Below, in pieces: positions 1 to 10,257 of a stretch of 39,067 bases of DNA (position 1 is the stretch's first letter; the number at the start of each line of letters is the position of its first letter). The translations under genes and the position numbers were made by a program. The notes beneath the pieces are model-generated. The model worked only from the letters and a program-made list of their open reading frames with translations, was not told the origin of the DNA and did not search any database. This DNA is from Chromera velia (lineage: Eukaryota > Sar > Chromeraceae): positions 4,196-43,262 of the forward strand of contig JAHBMJ010000430.1 in assembly GCA_018398765.1 (NCBI GenBank). The letters run 5' to 3'.

Positions 1-15
1 CCCCCCCCCCCCCCC
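1..15. other. Poly-C run at the window edge
   Basis: The window opens with 15 C residues. This is more likely a contig edge or a poorly resolved homopolymer than biology. A similar G homopolymer sits beside the N gap near 27.58 kb. Confidence 0.5.
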
Positions 16-124
16 ATATGCCCACTATGGATCCCCTCCTGAGATGTCCTCCTGCTGGGCGTACAGAATGCAGAAAAAATCATGCACCACTTAGGCACTT
101 CGGATCGAATGTCAAGCAACTGAC

Positions 125-430
125 CACTCTCCGCAGTACGCTGTGTCCAAACCCCCCGGTACTCTCTATGTAGGTGCCCTCGAAGGTGCCCGTTTCCTCT
201 TCCTCGTCTGACTCGTCCTCGGAGTCGTCGGAGGAGAGAGACTCCTTGTCAGAGACGCTCTGAAGGGGACAGCTCGCGTCTGTGGAGTTACACCTGTTGC
301 CTGCCGAGAAGGTCAAATCTTCCAGGAACAGCCCTTGAGTGAAAGGATTCACATATCCTTGTGCAGCATCACTACCGGGATCCACGGGGCCGTCGCTTTT
401 GATGTCGGGGTGCGGGAAGGTTCGGATAAC
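125..430 (-). CDS. Internal exon of an unidentified acidic protein (partial gene)
   Basis: A 306-base open exon of 102 codons lies on the minus strand. A TCTTGCAG acceptor lies just above 430 and a GTCAGT donor just below 125, both in phase 0. The peptide begins VIRTFPHPDIKSDG. In its second half it has a Ser/Asp/Glu-rich block (SSDDSEDESDEEEE) followed by GTFEGTYIEST. The rest of the gene must lie beyond the left edge, with 5' exons somewhere in 431-1480 that I could not place. I recognise no family. The acid block suggests a disordered or phosphorylated linker. Coding status is inferred from clean splice signals, an open frame and the common donor type of this window. Confidence 0.5.
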
Positions 431-1481
431 CTGCAAGACATGCGGAGAGACAGACACAGTGACCGTTTGTGAACAAGCATGAAACCATGGGAATTCTACA
501 TCCGAAAGAAAAATCGGTCAGACTTTCGAGAGAGAAACGTCGGAAGCATCATTCGACCGTCACAGACCTCATACGAAAAGAATCGGGGTGGGGGGCCAGG
601 TGGTCTCTGCTGTCGGGGTCTGCGCTGTTGCTGCTCCCGTTGCTGAGGTGAACCCGTAACTAGGCAGAGGCACACAAAAAACAAATACGGGCACACGTTC
701 ATCTCTCTGGCAGCCGGTGGCTCTGAAGGACTCCAAAATCTGTCGGTCTACCTTCCTCTTTCGGTCGACCTGTTTCCTTGAGGGAAGAAGCTCACGATCG
801 AGACGGCTCAAGAGACGGATGGACGGAACAGGCGCAGATACAAGTGGAGAACGATTCGGCGTGATCCTCCTGCTGTGTGGAGCTGCTTAGAACACGAACA
901 GCTGCCAGATTGAAAACTGCAAAGTGGAATGTACACTGTGCATTGTGAGGTAGAAGGTGGTAGAAGAGGGAAGATGAGGGGAGTGACTGAGGATGCCTTG
1001 AAAAAGTCGTGGCCCGGCCGGATTCAAGCCCCCCCGCGGTGACATGCATGCAACGTTTCGAAAGAGCTATATATAGGGGAAAATCAGCTTGCCGGGCCCT
1101 TTTTCCACCAACTTAGTTTTTCTTGAGGGGCACTTTCACAAATTCACTGCACGACGGAGCCGCACAGTCTGACTACGTCTGACTCGCACGATTTATGGAG
1201 ACGATCGATCAAAGACTGGACAAAGATCGAGTCTGGTTGAAACACTTCGCTCCTTTCAGGACGACGGAATCGCTCAAATTTCTACACCTGTTGTTCTTTT
1301 CCATTACAAGCTAAGATCTTACTCAACAGCACCAAGCATTTATCACGAGATGCTCTGAACGGGGTGCATTCCCACCAAAAATCTTCGGAAAGGTTTGATC
1401 TAGAACCCGTCCCCTCTGCACATACATTCGTGCCTGGAATCTCTCTTCGGGTGAACGCAGTCGGCGCTTTGAAGCGTCAAG
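431..1481. other. Intergenic or 5' region with no assignable gene
   Basis: This interval lies between the minus-strand exon and plus-strand RER1. It may contain 5' exons of the left-hand gene; Gln/Arg/Pro-rich and basic open stretches occur on the minus strand around 570-800, but none has convincing borders. An AT-rich CTATATATAGG at about 1066-1076 is a possible TATA-like element. It lies about 400 bases upstream of the RER1 start, so its role is unclear. Nothing else was recognised. Confidence 0.3.
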
Positions 1482-2178
1482 ATGATGGCATCAGAAGGTC
1501 CGTTGGCTGGACAGAAATGCTGTGACTGTGCAGGCACTTTTTCCTCGTGTTGTCGAAACCACTCAATGCCCCTCTCTCTTTGTGTGCAGAAATTGTGCAA
1601 GCCTCCTTTCCTGTGAGGCTTGCTAACAGTGTGGAACGGGTGTTTTCTGTATATGTTGGGAAAACGACCATCTACGTGAGGACACGATGGAGTTCCCTGG
1701 CGGTTCTTTTGGCCCTCTACGTACTACGAGTGTACTATTTGAATGGTCTGTCGATCCATCTGTGTTCTAGAGGCGGGAAGGAATTGATGTGGTCCTCCTG
1801 AGAGCGAGAGATTCCCAGTCGATCTACAAGCCCAGCCCCGTTTGTAAGATCAGCAGAGAGCTGAAAGTGTCGACGCGAAGTGGGTGCACTTACTTGAGAA
1901 GGAGCACGAGCCTTCACATTGGCTGGGTGTGAAGGTCTAATTCTCTGATATGTACGTCTATGAGGTTCTGTCGTGCATATCCGAACCGCGGTATGTCTTT
2001 GCTCCCTGCAGCGTTCTACATTGTAACTTATGGCTTGGCGATTTACCTTTTGAACTTGTTTCTGGGATTCATCTCACCACAAGTAGACCCCGACATGGAT
2101 GGCCCTGTGCTCCCAACGAGAGACGCTGAGGAGTACCGGCCTTTCCAAAGAAGGCTACCGGAGTTCAAATTTTGGTCC

Positions 2179-2236
<58 letters not shown>

Positions 2237-3660
2237 AAGGGATGGGCTGGAAGGTTGGTGGGTTGGGTGGGTGGAGGTGTCGAACAGAAAGCATGCTCCG
2301 AAGAGAGAGCTGGAAAGAACGGACACACTTTACTCCGTTTTCTGACTGCTCAGTTTTCCCCCTCCCTTTTCTTGCTTAAAGCCCTTTTGCATCTTGGTTC
2401 CGATGGTAGGCTGAACTCTTTGGGTGTCTTCTTTTTTGCAGGGGGCACGCGATGAAGGCAGTTTTGATTTCAATAACAATGACGGTCAGCGAGAATCAAA
2501 CTGACTCTTCTCTTATTGTCTGTGTGCTCTTTGGGTGCTTGTTCGTCTTCTGGTTCTTTTCTCACCCCCTTCCTCCACCGCCTGTCTGCAATAGTCGCCG
2601 TGTCTGGCCTCTGCACTCCCACCATCCCACAGCCGATTCGAGTCTCTTGCCAGGCATCGCATTGAGGTGCCGTATGGCCTCTAATGGATGTTCGCTTTTT
2701 CGGATGGTTTCGTTTTCAAGTCCTCGTCTACTTTCGTGTCTCTATCTTCTGTCGGTGTCGACAATGCTGACATGCTTTCTATGCATGGACCCGAGGCATG
2801 CTTTCCTTTCCCTCTTGGAGAGAAGAAGTCTTGGAACCTTTGATTGAGAGAACCGACTAGCCTCGTGGTATGTTTTGATGAGCTGTTCTCATTCTTTCAC
2901 GTCTCTCTTGCGTGTCTCATCAATCCGCTGATTGAGCTTTCTTTCTCTTTCTGCGTTGCGTGCAGTTCTTTCCGGTGTTTGATCTGCCGGTCTTCTGGCC
3001 GATCCTTCTCTTCTATTTTCTCATGCTCTTCTTTCTCACGATGAAACAGCAAATACAGGTATGTACGGAGGAAGGTAATGTTTGGGTGTTTCTCTGAGAG
3101 GGAACACTGAATTTTCTTGTCATCAGGCAGCCATGTAAACGCCCTGCCTTCTATTGTCCTCGCTTCTTTACTCCGTCATATCTCTCGCCTTCTTTTTTGT
3201 CCAGGCGCTCTCTCAGGCTTGGTGTCGATCTCGTGTTTCACCCTCTCTTTCTTGTTCCACCTTTCTTCCTCTGCATCGTATCTCCCTTTTTTAAGCTGCG
3301 CGTATGCAGTGCTTGCTACCTGCTGCATCGAGGAGAGTCGCTTGGTCTGGCCTCCTCGGTTAGAGCCCACCTAGATCTTCCACCTGAAGGATATCTCATG
3401 CGTGTCGATGCAACGATGCGTGCTCGTGTATGTGTGTGCCCATACACTGAGTGCAGCACATGATCAAGCACAAATACATCCCGATCTCCTTTGGCAAGCA
3501 GACTTACGGAGACATCACCAGGGGGGGTAAGGGCGCAGCATCACCCACACGGTTGCCGACCGTGACGGCGGTGAAGCAGGCGATCGGGTTGGGGGGAACG
3601 CCTGGGGGGTCTGGGGGGGCGGGGGCGGGGCCTCCTCCCAAAAAAGTAGCGGTATCATGA
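1482..3660 (+). CDS. RER1 family Golgi-to-ER retrieval receptor
   Basis: RER1 is a four-pass early-Golgi receptor that returns escaped or unassembled ER membrane proteins in COPI vesicles. Six exons fit in phase: 1482-1497, 1590-1745, 2012-2174, 2442-2484, 2966-3058 and 3457-3660, giving 224 residues. Recognisable family blocks in order are [70 protein letters not shown] and SFGKQTY, matching the order and spacing of animal and fungal RER1. Exon 1 encodes only MMASE; Met-2 at 1485 is an alternative start. The last exon adds a Gly/Pro-rich tail of about 45 residues after SFGKQTY, ending KKVAVS, longer than I would expect for this family. Donors are GTCCGT, GTCTGT, GTCCGT, GTCAGC and GTATGT. 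Intron 3 starts with a long TG microsatellite. Identity is secure. The tiny first exon is inferred from phase and signals. Confidence 0.93.
2182..2233 (+). repeat. (TG)n microsatellite in RER1 intron 3
   Basis: An uninterrupted TG dinucleotide tract begins 7 bases inside the intron, after the GTCCGTC donor. It creates many overlapping GT dinucleotides next to the true 5' splice site. Confidence 0.9.
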
Positions 3661-4480
3661 TCGAGTGAGACTGGTGGGTGTGTAAATTGAGTGCATGGTG
3701 TGATGAGTGAATGGTTAAATGAGATGAGAGGGAGACAGGGGAGTTGTTGTGGATTCGTTCGTTCGTTTGTTCGAGGGCTGTTTATGTGCGCGTGAGTGCG
3801 CATGGGTGGGCGGTGAGTGTTGCTTGTTTGTTGGCAAGATCTCCTTCAATTCTCTCTCCCATGAGGTCAGAGAGAGAAAGCAGATCGATCAGTGGGGTCC
3901 TCTGAGTACTGATCGCGTTCTCTCTCTCTGTCTTTACTTCCGCTCCCGTTTTGTGTTCAACTAAACGCTTCCATTCCCTTTCTGGGGAGGGAAGAGTGTC
4001 GCCATCTCGCTCTCTGTCACGTGTTAACCCATCCCCCCCCAGAGCCTTTTCCAAAGCACTTGTACTCTTTATTCCTATCCGTTACCTTTTCGCCCGCCCG
4101 TCTTGGACTCACGCAAGTGCACTCGCTCGCATCTGGTGGAGATTGCATCCATAACATTGCCTTTGCATGCACGGTCAATCAGATCAGCCTTGCCAGTAAA
4201 GCTTCCCTTATACGAGCCCCGTTAACCCGGCCCGCGTACGCCCCTAAAATGAAATCAATTTAAATGATTTTAAATTTGTAATTTGAATCTTTATGCAGTG
4301 ATCATGTATATAAAGTGGATCGTATACGTAAGAGTGAATGAAGCTACATTGAAGTTTAAAGGGAATGAAGCTTGTTTTTGTCAGACTAGGTTTTCGAGTA
4401 TACAACTATATTAAAAGTTCTATACCCTAAATTTTCCCATACAAAATTAGTAGAGGAGAATCATAGTTAGAATATGATAG

Positions 4481-4512
<32 letters not shown>

Positions 4513-4530
4513 CGCGAAGGATAGGAATCT
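3661..4530. other. RER1 3' flank and non-coding DNA
   Basis: No gene seen. The first part is GT/pyrimidine-rich and may hold the RER1 3' UTR. From about 4250 the DNA turns AT-rich. A short (GATT)n tract (about 4481-4508) lies just before the hAT-like element. Confidence 0.4.
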
Positions 4531-5717
4531 TAGGGCTGGGAAAAGGTTCATTGAGAAAAGGTTCAAATCTGAAAAAGTGAACCTGTTGAACCTGTTTTGA
4601 ACCTGTTAAACCTGTTTTGAACCTGTTTTGGAGGCCAGACGCGCGGCCACTGGCACAAGGCCGGGCAGGCCCGTGCCGCCCGCGGCCGATATAGGTGAAA
4701 TAAGGAGCCGGAGCCACACGCACAGCAACTGTCCCCAGCCGGTTCAATCTATTGTGTTGGACAGACGCATGTCAGCATATGTCAGCATGAAAACTCATAC
4801 TGACGGTTGTAGAAGTGAAGAAGTACACGTGACTTACCAAGTTTTCCACTTGTAAGGCCCCGCATCAAAACGGACAGTCTCCACTGAAGGAATGAGGAAG
4901 TATAGAGTTTGTTTGACAGCAGTCTGTATGACAGTGTAATTGACAATGTCTTTTTGGAGGGGCTGCTTCAGACTCGTACCGGCAGCAGTCCCTCTGCTTG
5001 CTTCCGCTACTGCCGTCTCCGGATCTTTTTTTTTGAACTCCCAGCTACAAGAGGGCTACCCATGCATGGGTCCGACCTCTTTCACTGTACAACCCTTTTT
5101 CATTCTCTTTGTTAAAAAAAATTCTAGCGGTCCCATTCTCTCTGACACTTCAGGTCGTGTCTTGTGCATCGAAGCCGAAATCAAAGATATGGAACTGGTT
5201 TGACAAGCACCCGACTGATCAATCAAAAGGGGTCTGCAAGGCTTGCTTCGGGAGCAGCAGGTCAAAGAGGTGGCGGTACACAGAGAGGGAGGGGGGGAGC
5301 GGAGGCCGCAGGGCAACCAGTGAGCAGATGAAAGAAAGAAAGAAACGCTGTGACGGTCTTATGTTGACTAAATTATCATGATTAATACGATCATATAAAT
5401 TTAATTATGGCATTTTCCAATTTTTTCAGGCTTTTTTGATTACTAATTTTCGACTATAAACAGTGAACAACTTGAGACTAACACCTAATGTGAGCGTAAA
5501 TATTGATTTAAACTATTTAAAAACATTACTAAGGCACAGATTCTATAATAAAACGTTCTAAAAATGCACTAAAGCCTAATTTAAAGGCATAAAATAATAT
5601 GAAAAAATGAGGTTTCTATTAATTAAAAGTGAACCTGTTTTTGAACCTGTTTTTGAACCTGATTCAGGTTCATTACTTCGAAGTGAACCTTGAACCTTGA
5701 ACCTTTTCCTAGCACTA
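4531..5717. mobile_element. hAT-like DNA transposon, non-autonomous, with BED-finger relic
   Basis: The ends are inverted repeats: TAGGGCTGGGAAAAGGTTCA at the left, and the complement of TAGTGCTAGGAAAAGGTTCA at the right (18 of 20 match). GCTGGGAAA-type ends are typical of hAT elements. The flanks carry GATAGGAA (4520-4527) and GATAGGAT (5718-5725), a 7-of-8 direct repeat, although the left copy is set back three bases. Inside both ends the word GAACCTG is repeated several times in inverted orientation. On the plus strand at about 5160-5290, after a good CAG acceptor, the frame reads KIWNWFDKHP then GVCKACF. This resembles the first half of a BED zinc finger, the DNA-binding domain of hAT transposases. 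No catalytic domain remains, so the copy is a short internal-deletion derivative. Confidence 0.6.
4628..4700. repeat. GC-rich block inside the hAT-like element
   Basis: A very GC-rich stretch of GGCC/CCGGG words stands out inside the otherwise AT-rich element. Similar blocks recur at about 9840, 18730 and 32045-32205. Confidence 0.35.
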
Positions 5718-7313
5718 GATAGGATTTTGTGTTCCGGGAATCCCCGCGGTCCACTGCCAGGTATTGGCTTACACTAGTTGAAATCCTAGTAAACGTCGAC
5801 GAACGAAGCTAGGCCTATCACAGAGAAAAAAGAAAAAAAAATTTAAGCCCATTCTCGCTTAATTTTTTTTTTTTTACTCGAGGATGTTAAGTGACAAACA
5901 ATTGTTGCTCAAGTGTTGCATAAGTGTTATTTTGGTGTTGCACAAGTGTTGCTTAGGTGTTGCACACAAAAAATGATTTAAGCCAATTCTGGTTTACTTT
6001 TTTTTTTTTTGCTGTGATACGTGTTCAGATCTGTCCTTCCCTCAAACTGGCTAGCGTATATATAGACTTCCCGGATCCTCTTAGATAGATCTCAACTTTA
6101 GTATCTGTGTCTGTGTTATTTATTCAGCGTACAGGATAAGAGCCTATCCCAGAGCCGTACGGTACCCGTACCTACCGGTCAGACCCCTTGATCAGAGTTT
6201 TTCAATAACAAGCTCAATCAAGCCAGCCTCTTGTGTATTGATCTGTATTGTAATGCATGTAAGCTTTGCATTCAATACGTCTCTCTGTATTGCAATATGC
6301 ATGCGCAATGGAGATCTGGTTGGGGACATCTTTCCGGTTCTGTATTAATTCAACCAGTTCGCTCGGCGTGCGCGCAGAAGATGAGTCCTGCCTAACTCGG
6401 CTTCTCTGGTGCACCAAATGCACATAACGCGCTGCAACACACGCTCGCTCTGCTCGCGTGTTTCCTTCTGCTTACAACTATGATACACTCTTAAAGACTT
6501 CCTATATTTCTCTCTCTCTGCATATGGGACGATCCATAACAACACGCCTAGGAACGAAGGTACAAATAATTTTTTAATTAAAGAAAACTTTTATCTATGT
6601 TGCGTGCCGCTGTATTACTAGCTGTATTGCGTCCTGCATGGACCTTGCAATGGTTTCGGCATGTCTGTCCTGGGCCTCCTGGCTAGTTGCATGTCCCGTT
6701 CATGCCTGTGCGGGTGGGGGGCACGGCATCTATTTCTGTTTGCGGAGGTTACCCCCCCTCCTCGGCCCCCCGGGAGGTAAAGTGTATCCAATCATTCCTT
6801 TGTGGCCTCATGAAGCGGTTTGTTTCCTCCTGCCTGAATTGACAGTCCATGAACTCGGGTGCACCTATATATTCTTTGTACGTCTATAGCAACCGCTGAC
6901 TACCTGTATACAACAATCTACAAGGGGGGGCATTGTCAGACTTGACGATCTTTTCTATAGCTTCTAGCCTGATATTTTTCCTCTTCGTTCAGAATCGTTA
7001 TTATTCATTCTATCTTATTTATATTTTTTCTCGTTACATGCAGGATGTTATATTAAGACGGATAATAAATAAACTTGTAAATAAATTAATATAAATTGAT
7101 TTGACATTGAAACTAGCATTGAAACTAACCGTGTTTACACTCCTGAAGTGACTTTTTTGCCCTATTTTGCCCTATAGATTTTACTGCATTGCAAAACATT
7201 TTTCTTTTTATGCCCGCGCTTTCATAAGACAGTATGAGATGTTTTTGAAAGGTTGTGGCCCCTTTTGAAGGTTGCTAGGAAGGTTGCCTGCATCGTTCAC
7301 CCCGTGAAACAAG
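5718..7313. other. Repeat-rich intergenic region without an assignable gene
   Basis: This region holds two AT hairpins with a tandem GTGTTGC-type repeat between them (5832-6010), a mixed-composition stretch at 6100-6930, and an AT-rich tract at about 6960-7230. No open frame has clear coding character. The 83-codon frame at 6638-6889 matches nothing I recognise. Confidence 0.4.
5832..6010. repeat. Paired AT hairpins flanking a GTGTTGC tandem repeat
   Basis: Two related inverted repeats occur, at about 5832-5874 and 5968-6010. Each has an A-run, TTTAAGCC, a short loop with ATTCT, and a complementary arm ending in a T-run. Between them GTGTTGC or a close variant recurs about five times (about 5906-5966). 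Confidence 0.55.
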
Positions 7314-8849
7314 CTAAACCTTCTTCTTTATTCGCATCGCTTCTTTACACTTCTTTTCTGCCTCTGCACCCTTTCCTTGTGCCTTGAGCACTTCTGCCAT
7401 CTGGTGAAGAGTGACAGCAGTGGATGGATGCCCATCCCCCCACAGCTTCTTCTGCAAACGCAGTGCTTCTTCGTACCTCTCTTTTGCGTCTTGGTACTTC
7501 CCTTGAATTTCAAATACTTCTGCCAACTGATGCAAAATTGCTGCAGTGAAAGAATGTTCCTCCCCAAAGACTTTCTGATACAAACCCAATGCCTCCTCAT
7601 ATCTCGTCACAGCCTTTTCATACTCCCCATGGGCCTCCAGCATCTCCGCAATTTCATGAACAGTCTCCGCAGTCTCCGGGTGATCCTTCCCAAAGACCTT
7701 CCTTTCGACCTCCAATGCCTCCTCATACTTCTTCACGGCGTCCCCGTACTTCCCTTGTGCCTCCAACACCCGAGCTATCTGGCGTAACGAAGCAGCCATC
7801 TCCTCACTCTCTCCCCCAAAGACTGCTTTATATATCCGCAGCGCCTCCTCAAATCGCTGTCTGGCCTCTTCACACTTTCCCTGCTCAAACAGTGCCGCTC
7901 CAATGTTCGCAACAGTCGCGGCTGTCGACGGGTGCTCATACCCCAAGATCATCTTCTTCTCTTTCAACGACTCCTCGAACTTCCGCGCAGCCTCTGCATA
8001 CTTCCCCTGCTGGAAAAGTAGGCCTCCGATGTTGTGAACAGTCACCGCAGCAGAGGGATCATCCCCCCCACATACTTTCCGCTGCATTCGTAGCGCCTCC
8101 TCGTACCTCTCTATCGCCTCCTCATACTTCCCCTGAATCTCGAGAATCTCTGCAATCTCACGGACGGTTTCTGCAGCCTGAGGATCCGCCTTTCCCAAAA
8201 TTTCCTTCTGTATCTGTAGAGCCTTTTCGTATCTCTCTACAGCCTCTGGCAGCTTCCCTGCTTTCTTGAAATCTGCGGCCTCTGTGCGGAAAGCTTCGCT
8301 CCGCACAGCTCCTTCCTCCATCTTCTCGTCTCCTTCCTTTTCTCCTTCCCCCTCATCCCTTTTCCCTACCCCATTCTCCTCGTTCCTATTCCCCTGTTCC
8401 ACATTCTCTGCTTCTGCTTTCTTTCCGTTTTCATCCTCCCCTTCGACCGTCTCTGTTTGCCCCGCCTCCTTTTCATCCTTCCCCTTCTCCACTGCACCTC
8501 TTTCTTCTGTTACTTTTCCGGTCTTCTTCTTACCCCCTTCTCGGCTGCTCTCTGCCAAATCTTTTTCACCTCTCTGGCGTTTTGCAGGCTTGGAATCAAA
8601 TTCCCCCTTCTCACGGTTGACTGGAGGCTGCTGTCTCTTGACCGCTGCCCCTCTCCTGATTTCCCCCTTCTCTCCCCTCCCGGCCCTCTGGGATCCCTTC
8701 AGGCCCTTCTCTGCTCTCACACAGTCTTTGCGTACAACCGCTTCTTTCTTCTCGGGAACTCGTGACTGACTGCCCCGTGGCAGCCCTGTGGCTTTCTTCG
8801 CGTCTCTTTTGGGGTGAGCCTTCTGCACAGACGCATGACGGACAGCCAT
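7314..8849 (-). CDS. TPR-repeat protein with kinesin-light-chain-type repeats
   Basis: This is an uninterrupted 511-codon frame. Residues 1 to about 185 are low-complexity, Lys/Glu/Gly-rich and probably disordered. Residues from about 188 to the end hold seven regular 42-residue repeats and a partial eighth. Each has the core A-E-(VI)-L-x-x-Q-G-K-Y-x-(ED)-A-x-x-(RK)-(YF)-E-E-A-L followed by a V-(FW)-G-x-x-H-P-x-T-A-x-T-(VL) linker. That is the TPR_10/TPR_12 style of kinesin light chains and of many protist and bacterial scaffold proteins. It most likely binds peptides or protein partners. There is no catalytic motif and no signal peptide or membrane segment. I chose the first Met (MAVRHASVQ). 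The high similarity between repeats suggests recent repeat amplification. It has no introns, unlike most other genes here. It is not a true kinesin light chain, because the heptad region is missing. Confidence 0.85.
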   Translation of the reverse strand: MAVRHASVQKAHPKRDAKKATGLPRGSQSRVPEKKEAVVRKDCVRAEKGLKGSQRAGRGEKGEIRRGAAVKRQQPPVNREKGEFDSKPAKRQRGEKDLAESSREGGKKKTGKVTEERGAVEKGKDEKEAGQTETVEGEDENGKKAEAENVEQGNRNEENGVGKRDEGEGEKEGDEKMEEGAVRSEAFRTEAADFKKAGKLPEAVERYEKALQIQKEILGKADPQAAETVREIAEILEIQGKYEEAIERYEEALRMQRKVCGGDDPSAAVTVHNIGGLLFQQGKYAEAARKFEESLKEKKMILGYEHPSTAATVANIGAALFEQGKCEEARQRFEEALRIYKAVFGGESEEMAASLRQIARVLEAQGKYGDAVKKYEEALEVERKVFGKDHPETAETVHEIAEMLEAHGEYEKAVTRYEEALGLYQKVFGEEHSFTAAILHQLAEVFEIQGKYQDAKERYEEALRLQKKLWGDGHPSTAVTLHQMAEVLKAQGKGAEAEKKCKEAMRIKKKV

Positions 8850-8966
8850 CCAAAAGGATACAGGGAGATCGGGTATGTGATTGCCATCCTACCTTGTCAA
8901 GTCCATTCACTTTCTCCTCTGAGCATCCCATGACGTCAGCCAGCCAAAAAGGCACTGATACACGAA

Positions 8967-9005
<39 letters not shown>

Positions 9006-9218
9006 TGACTCACCGACACACTGACTGGTTAACTCACTCATTCGTAAAGAAGAAGGAAGTAAGGGGGGAGAAGAGGGAAGGGGAAAGTGAGACCAAGGAC
9101 AAAAGAGAAAGGGACGGGCATGGACGAAAAAGCAGGTTGGTAGAGGGCAAACAGCAGCAGAGGGTGTCAAAGAGGCAGACATGCTGGGTGAAATTACGAA
9201 GGCAAAGAACCTTTCGAG
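8850..9218. other. Spacer between the TPR gene and the tRNA
   Basis: No gene seen. It contains a (CA)n tract at about 8968-9001 and purine-rich DNA at about 9045-9130. It must hold the upstream region of the minus-strand TPR gene. Confidence 0.4.
8968..9001. repeat. (CA)n microsatellite
   Basis: A CA dinucleotide tract lies upstream of the TPR gene. Confidence 0.9.
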
Positions 9219-9224
9219 AAAAAA
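9219..9224 (-). terminator. RNA polymerase III terminator
   Basis: Six A residues on the plus strand (TTTTTT on the tRNA strand) begin two bases past the 3' discriminator base of the tRNA. This is the expected Pol III stop. Confidence 0.85.
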
Positions 9225-9226
9225 CT

Positions 9227-9299
9227 AGCCCACCGTGGGGCTCGAACCCACGACCACGAGGTCAACAGCCTCGCACTCTACCAACTGAGTTAGGAGGGC
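9227..9299 (-). tRNA. tRNA-Asn, anticodon GTT
   Basis: A 73-nt cloverleaf can be folded by hand. The acceptor is GCCCTCC with GGTGGGC (one T-T mismatch at the fifth pair). The D arm is ACTC/GAGT around AGTTGGTA, which is the A box. The anticodon stem is CGAGG/CCTCG with loop CTGTTGA, so the anticodon is GTT (Asn). The variable loop is TGGTC. The T arm is GTGGG-TTCGAGC-CCCAC, which is the B box. There is no intron and no encoded CCA. An oligo-T terminator follows directly. It decodes AAC and AAU. The mismatch in the acceptor stem is the only irregularity; a weak or decayed copy cannot be excluded. Confidence 0.93.
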
Positions 9300-10257
9300 C
9301 CTGAGAATGAAAGCAGTGCAGAAGAGAAGACTTCTTACTGATAGGCCCTGGCTGCTACACAACCACAAAACATCCGGCAGGGAGGCAGCAGGCAGACGAC
9401 CAAAATTAAGATCGAGACGAGACGGTCTCCTGCCACGGAGAAGAACACTCACCTGGGATGCCGCGGTTTTGGCGAGGGCTCTCTGCCTTGAAGTCAGTCT
9501 CCTCTCATTCATTCTACCCTATCAGATGGAACTTTAGAGCGGACGTAAAACAAAGAGACCGCTTTGAACTTTCAATCAGTTAAGAGACGTCAAAACTTTC
9601 TGTTTTATACATATTGGCTTCAGTCTGTACTAGCAATAAGCAGACACAAGTCTCCTGCTCACAATCCCTTCACATGGCACAATCTCTTCCAAAAGATCAC
9701 TCTTTGCCACGATTTCACATGTCAAGCAGACTCATACTTACATATATATAGAGGGAGTTGGAACTTGGAGACAATGCACATCAGTGCACTGCCATTGCAC
9801 TGCAAACTTGAGCTGCCAATATGCGCATGCATGGCTCGTCGACGAAGCCCGGCGGCACCGGCCCGGCCGGCCCATTGAACCCGGCCGGAACCGACCACAT
9901 GCAGCGTTACACTTTTGCACCAACGCAGCCTTCCGGGACGTTTTTTCATTAAAAAACCGATTAATCGGCTGAGTCTGTCCATGCTCATATCTGTGCGCCT
10001 TGATCTCCGATTTAATTCCTTGCAACACAGAATTCCTCTTTCCATGCAGGCAGCTGCTTTGCTGCTTTAAAGAAGCACTCAGTGCACAGACCTGTGCAAG
10101 TACGAATCATATTTGCTGGACAGGTCCTAGAACATACCGCTCCTAGCCACTGAACAAGATTTCTGAAGAGTTTGACTGAAAAGAGGTGAAGCGATATCTT
10201 TCCTCCTGATCAGCAGATACTTTCCGTCTACGCTCCAGTACCTGCAAGCCCGCCGCA
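9300..10257. other. Intergenic region before the CTLD gene
   Basis: No gene seen. It includes a GC-rich block next to a GCGCATGCATGG motif at about 9820-9900. It presumably contains the promoter and 5' UTR of the CTLD gene. Confidence 0.35.

Noticed and set aside
6910-6960. A purine tract (AAGGGGGGGCAT) followed by TGTCAGAC, suggestive of the edge of an LTR
   Set aside because: No matching second terminal repeat, primer site or element protein could be found nearby, so an LTR-type fossil cannot be supported.
8266-8769. A 167-codon plus-strand Ser/Pro/Phe-rich frame opposite the TPR gene
   Set aside because: It is the complement of the Lys/Glu-rich N-terminal half of the TPR protein and has no independent support.
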